Shown in pieces: positions 62,701-64,000 of a stretch of 64,000 bases of DNA. Position numbers and translations under genes: made by a program. The notes beneath the pieces were generated by a model. That model saw only the letters and a program-made list of their open reading frames with translations. It was not told the origin of the DNA and ran no database searches. This DNA comes from Leptodesmis sichuanensis A121 (GTDB lineage Bacteria > Cyanobacteriota > Cyanobacteriia > Leptolyngbyales > Leptolyngbyaceae): positions 2,480,001 through 2,544,000 of the forward strand of contig NZ_CP075171.1 of NCBI RefSeq assembly GCF_021379005.1, in the 5' to 3' direction. How positions within the stretch are numbered: position 1 is the stretch's first letter; each line of letters opens with the position of its first letter.

Positions 62701-63259
62701 CAGTCAACTCGAAGACAAGCTTAACCAGAACATTGCCCGCATGGTTCCTGGTGCATGGTTACTACTTCCCCTCCAAGTTGAAAACCAGGTCTGGGGCAGT
62801 TTTACTCTGCATACATCTCACCACCCGTTTAGCTGGACTGAAGAACAGGTTACTCTGGCTCAGACTGTGGCAGGGCAGTTAGAAGTTGCCATTCAGCAAG
62901 CTGAACTGTATCAACGGGTCAAACAGGAAAAACAAAAGCTGCTTAACAGTCAGATGGCTCTAGTTCAGGCCCAACAAATTGCTCAGGTTGGCAGTTGGGA
63001 ACTGGATGCCACCACCCAGGCAATGGTCTGGTCAGATACGTTATTTCAAATCTTTGGCTTTGATTCCGCTGCACCAGAACCTGATTTTGCAGAAGTAATG
63101 CTGAATTACGTTCACCCAGAGGATCGCCCCCGCCTGGAACAGTACTTGACGCAGGCGATGACGGAGGGAAGCCCCTACGAAATTGATCTGAGATTTTTTA
63201 GAACAGACGGCACAATGGGCTATATGGAAGCACGGGCCGAAGCAGTCCGAAATGACTAG
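59720..63259 (+). CDS. multi-PAS/GAF sensor histidine kinase, sensor part ending at in-frame TAG
   Basis: A 1179-residue sensory part. One N-terminal membrane helix (ILIFWILLDGLLIGGALLLG) and a coiled coil are followed by PAS (about 85-200), PAS (205-320), PAS with PAC (345-465), GAF (475-630), PAS with PAC (645-770), PAS (775-885), GAF (895-1070) and a further PAS (1085-1179). The repeated ending ITxRKxAE marks PAC boundaries (NRKQAELALAES, ERKRVEEDLQQA, DRKRTEAALQQQ). GAF motifs lack an evident bilin-binding cysteine. The TAG at 63257-63259 falls in the last PAS domain, before the kinase; the same frame then continues with the kinase. Confidence 0.85.
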   Translation: MMQYSQNLCLTGTPILIFWILLDGLLIGGALLLGAIALWRWREGRSWRHWQQMQADLQQANAKLQQETCDRQQVEAALRDSATRLSLALKAAKAGTWQWDQASNQAIWSEENFRLLGYDPQDCEACYENWLRAVHPDDRATVNQHISQLMAEQHGLNLEYRVMWPDRTVRWLADIGEITYDPDGNPTGMISIQIDITNRKQAELALAESESQQRLILENIPSFIAKVNREAEILFLNRLAPGFTPEQVIGQSLDLFTAPESREPQRAALAEVFATGQTVTLETHGTGAHGQPAFYEVRIAPIEAAGQIDAAIIVATDISDRKQAELALVQLNQALESRVQERTAALQESESRFRQLAETIQQVFWLFDPNSHQNLYVSPAYEQIWGQSLETVYASEWSWADAIHPDDRDRILTLFTNSLTWAHDVEYRIVRPDGTIRWIHDRSFPIRDSEGQIYRVARIAEDITKRKLVEGSLRDRLAFERLIASISTHFVNLNLDDLDAGITDALEQITQFFGVDYSYIVLFSADRSVGYKTYEWLQPGLPPFSEEWDAIPAAPFPWWMDKITHFEPIVIDDRDDLPAAASNERAALEATGIQSLTALPISYSKILMGYIGFATINRCHSWQEDTVTLLQLVGELFANALQRKQAEINLQEQQARLNLALEAVNMGIWEGNLITGAEILSPQAEALLGFAPGTFDGKRETFLSRVHPDDVEQVQLSGKVALQTGVLQDEYRIVLPDQTIRWINCLGKVFYDEAGHPLRVVGVDLDITERKRVEEDLQQAVETNQALLAAIPDLILRISRDGILREGIPAKEASLLLPIDKIVGKSVWEILPTDLACERMDAIEQAFQTGLTQVHEYPVCLNDEWRYEEARCVVCGEDEVMVLVRDITDRKRTEAALQQQLQREQALNRVFQAIRQSLDLEVIFATATAETARLLPGLTCSVVQYLPTRKVWKNVAEFRHNPELPYLIGFEISDVDNPFADQLKRLQTVRVETTSQLEDKLNQNIARMVPGAWLLLPLQVENQVWGSFTLHTSHHPFSWTEEQVTLAQTVAGQLEVAIQQAELYQRVKQEKQKLLNSQMALVQAQQIAQVGSWELDATTQAMVWSDTLFQIFGFDSAAPEPDFAEVMLNYVHPEDRPRLEQYLTQAMTEGSPYEIDLRFFRTDGTMGYMEARAEAVRND

Positions 63260-64000
63260 GGGCAGATTGTCAAGGTCGTGGGCACCTCACTGGATATTAG
63301 CGATCGCAAGCGTGCAGAGTTAGAGATTCGCCAACTGAATGAGGCACTGGAACAGCAAAACCAGAACCTGGAAGTGCTGATAGAACAGCGCACAGCAGAA
63401 TTGACTCAACGCACTATCCAGCTAGAAGCCAGTAATCAAGAACTGGAATCGTTCTCCTATTCGGTATCCCATGATTTGCGTGCGCCACTGCGCCACATTA
63501 ATGGTTTCGTCAATGTTTTGCAACAGCACTTGCAAAATCATCAAGCTCTGTCCGATCCCAAGGTTGTTCACTATTTACAGGTAATTGAGAGCAGCAGTCA
63601 AAAAATGGCCTTGTTGATTGATGGGTTACTGACCCTATCCCGCATTGGGCGCAAAGACATGACCTCGGATCTTGTGTCGCTGCGGGCACTGGTGGATGAG
63701 GCGATCGCTCTGGTTCAGAGTCACTCAGAAACAGCTAGCAGTGTCGAGTTTGCGATCGGTAAGTTGCCAACTGTTCAAGGGGATACCACCTTACTGCAGC
63801 AAGTATTCAGTAATTTAATTAATAATGCGGTTAAGTTTAGCCGCAATCATCCTGCTCCTCGGATCGAAATTGGCAGCTTGCCCGACGGTACACTTTTTGT
63901 CAAAGACAACGGGGTTGGCTTTCAGATGGAGTATGCCGACAAGCTGTTTGGTGCTTTTCAACGCTTGCACTCACAGGCTGTGTTTGAGGGATCGGGGATT
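63260..64000 (+). pseudogene. HisKA-HATPase kinase core continuing the frame beyond the TAG
   Basis: In the same frame as the sensor, the text resumes GQIVKVVGTSLDISDRKRAE, then a coiled coil, a HisKA domain with the phospho-acceptor His in FSYSVSHDLRAPLRHI (near 63465), and an HATPase N-box FSNLINNAVKFSRN with DNGVGF. The gene leaves the window on the right. A Gln codon (CAG) is the likely original at the TAG. No good start codon with ribosome site lies right after the stop, so this part is probably not made unless the stop is read through. Confidence 0.75.

Noticed and set aside
1-64000. tRNA, rRNA or prophage genes
   Set aside because: No TPsiC-loop-like sequence in a cloverleaf context, no rRNA-like sequence and no phage structural or lysis genes were seen; a dedicated search could still find a short RNA.

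Overview
The window looks like the chromosome of a filamentous or Leptolyngbya/Oscillatoria-type cyanobacterium. GCGATCGC octamers (HIP1) are scattered throughout. Several families are typical of cyanobacteria (Uma2, DUF4058, DUF29, DUF1400, DUF1830, an ARC6-like IMS domain, XisH/XisI). Short tandem repeats with a 7-nt period sit in many gaps. No rRNA, tRNA, CRISPR array or prophage was recognised. The species cannot be named from the sequence.

Layout. 1-19.1 kb is mainly housekeeping: an FAD oxidoreductase cut by the left edge, a saccharopine-dehydrogenase-like protein, a VIT/CCC1 transporter, PEP synthase, an unsplit intein-free DnaE, Uma2 and DUF4058 genes, a slipin and a second FAD oxidoreductase. 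19.1-23.8 kb is AT-richer and holds a serine hydrolase, an unusual ARC6-IMS-domain membrane protein, a broken AAA-like gene and two of the three copies of a 200-bp MITE. 23.8-27.2 kb is a nest of insertion sequences, with an IS630 inside a dead IS701 beside a deleted IS4-type element. 27.2-35.3 kb, all on the minus strand, is a decaying defence/toxin-antitoxin island. It has MNT/HEPN, XisH/XisI, HicAB and DUF433/DUF5615 modules, three DUF29 genes and a nuclease-like protein, all set among the shredded remains of a PLD-helicase and an Eco57I-like methylase. 35.4-52.2 kb returns to ordinary genes (Nramp transporter, TPR protein, SerS, sensor kinase, DUF202, epimerase, AllA-like lyase) with a TnpB element and an IS982. 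52.4-54.6 kb is another mobile-element scar. 54.7-64 kb carries ArgJ, a DUF4058-ATL fusion, two radical-SAM proteins and a large multi-PAS/GAF histidine kinase broken by one stop codon and running off the right edge.

How the parts relate. The clearest unexplained structure is in the island. The last ~25 codons of an Eco57I-type methylase occur five times. Three of these tails end in a TGATG overlap with the start codon of a toxin-antitoxin gene, as if modules were added again and again behind the same gene end. Several toxin-side genes are inactivated or shortened while most antitoxin-side genes stay intact. The second notable structure is the MITE: three copies of exactly 200 bp, each with a perfect but different 9-bp target duplication and four internal hairpins. 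Isolated in-frame stop codons recur across the window (Uma2, XisH, DUF5615, IS701, sensor kinase).
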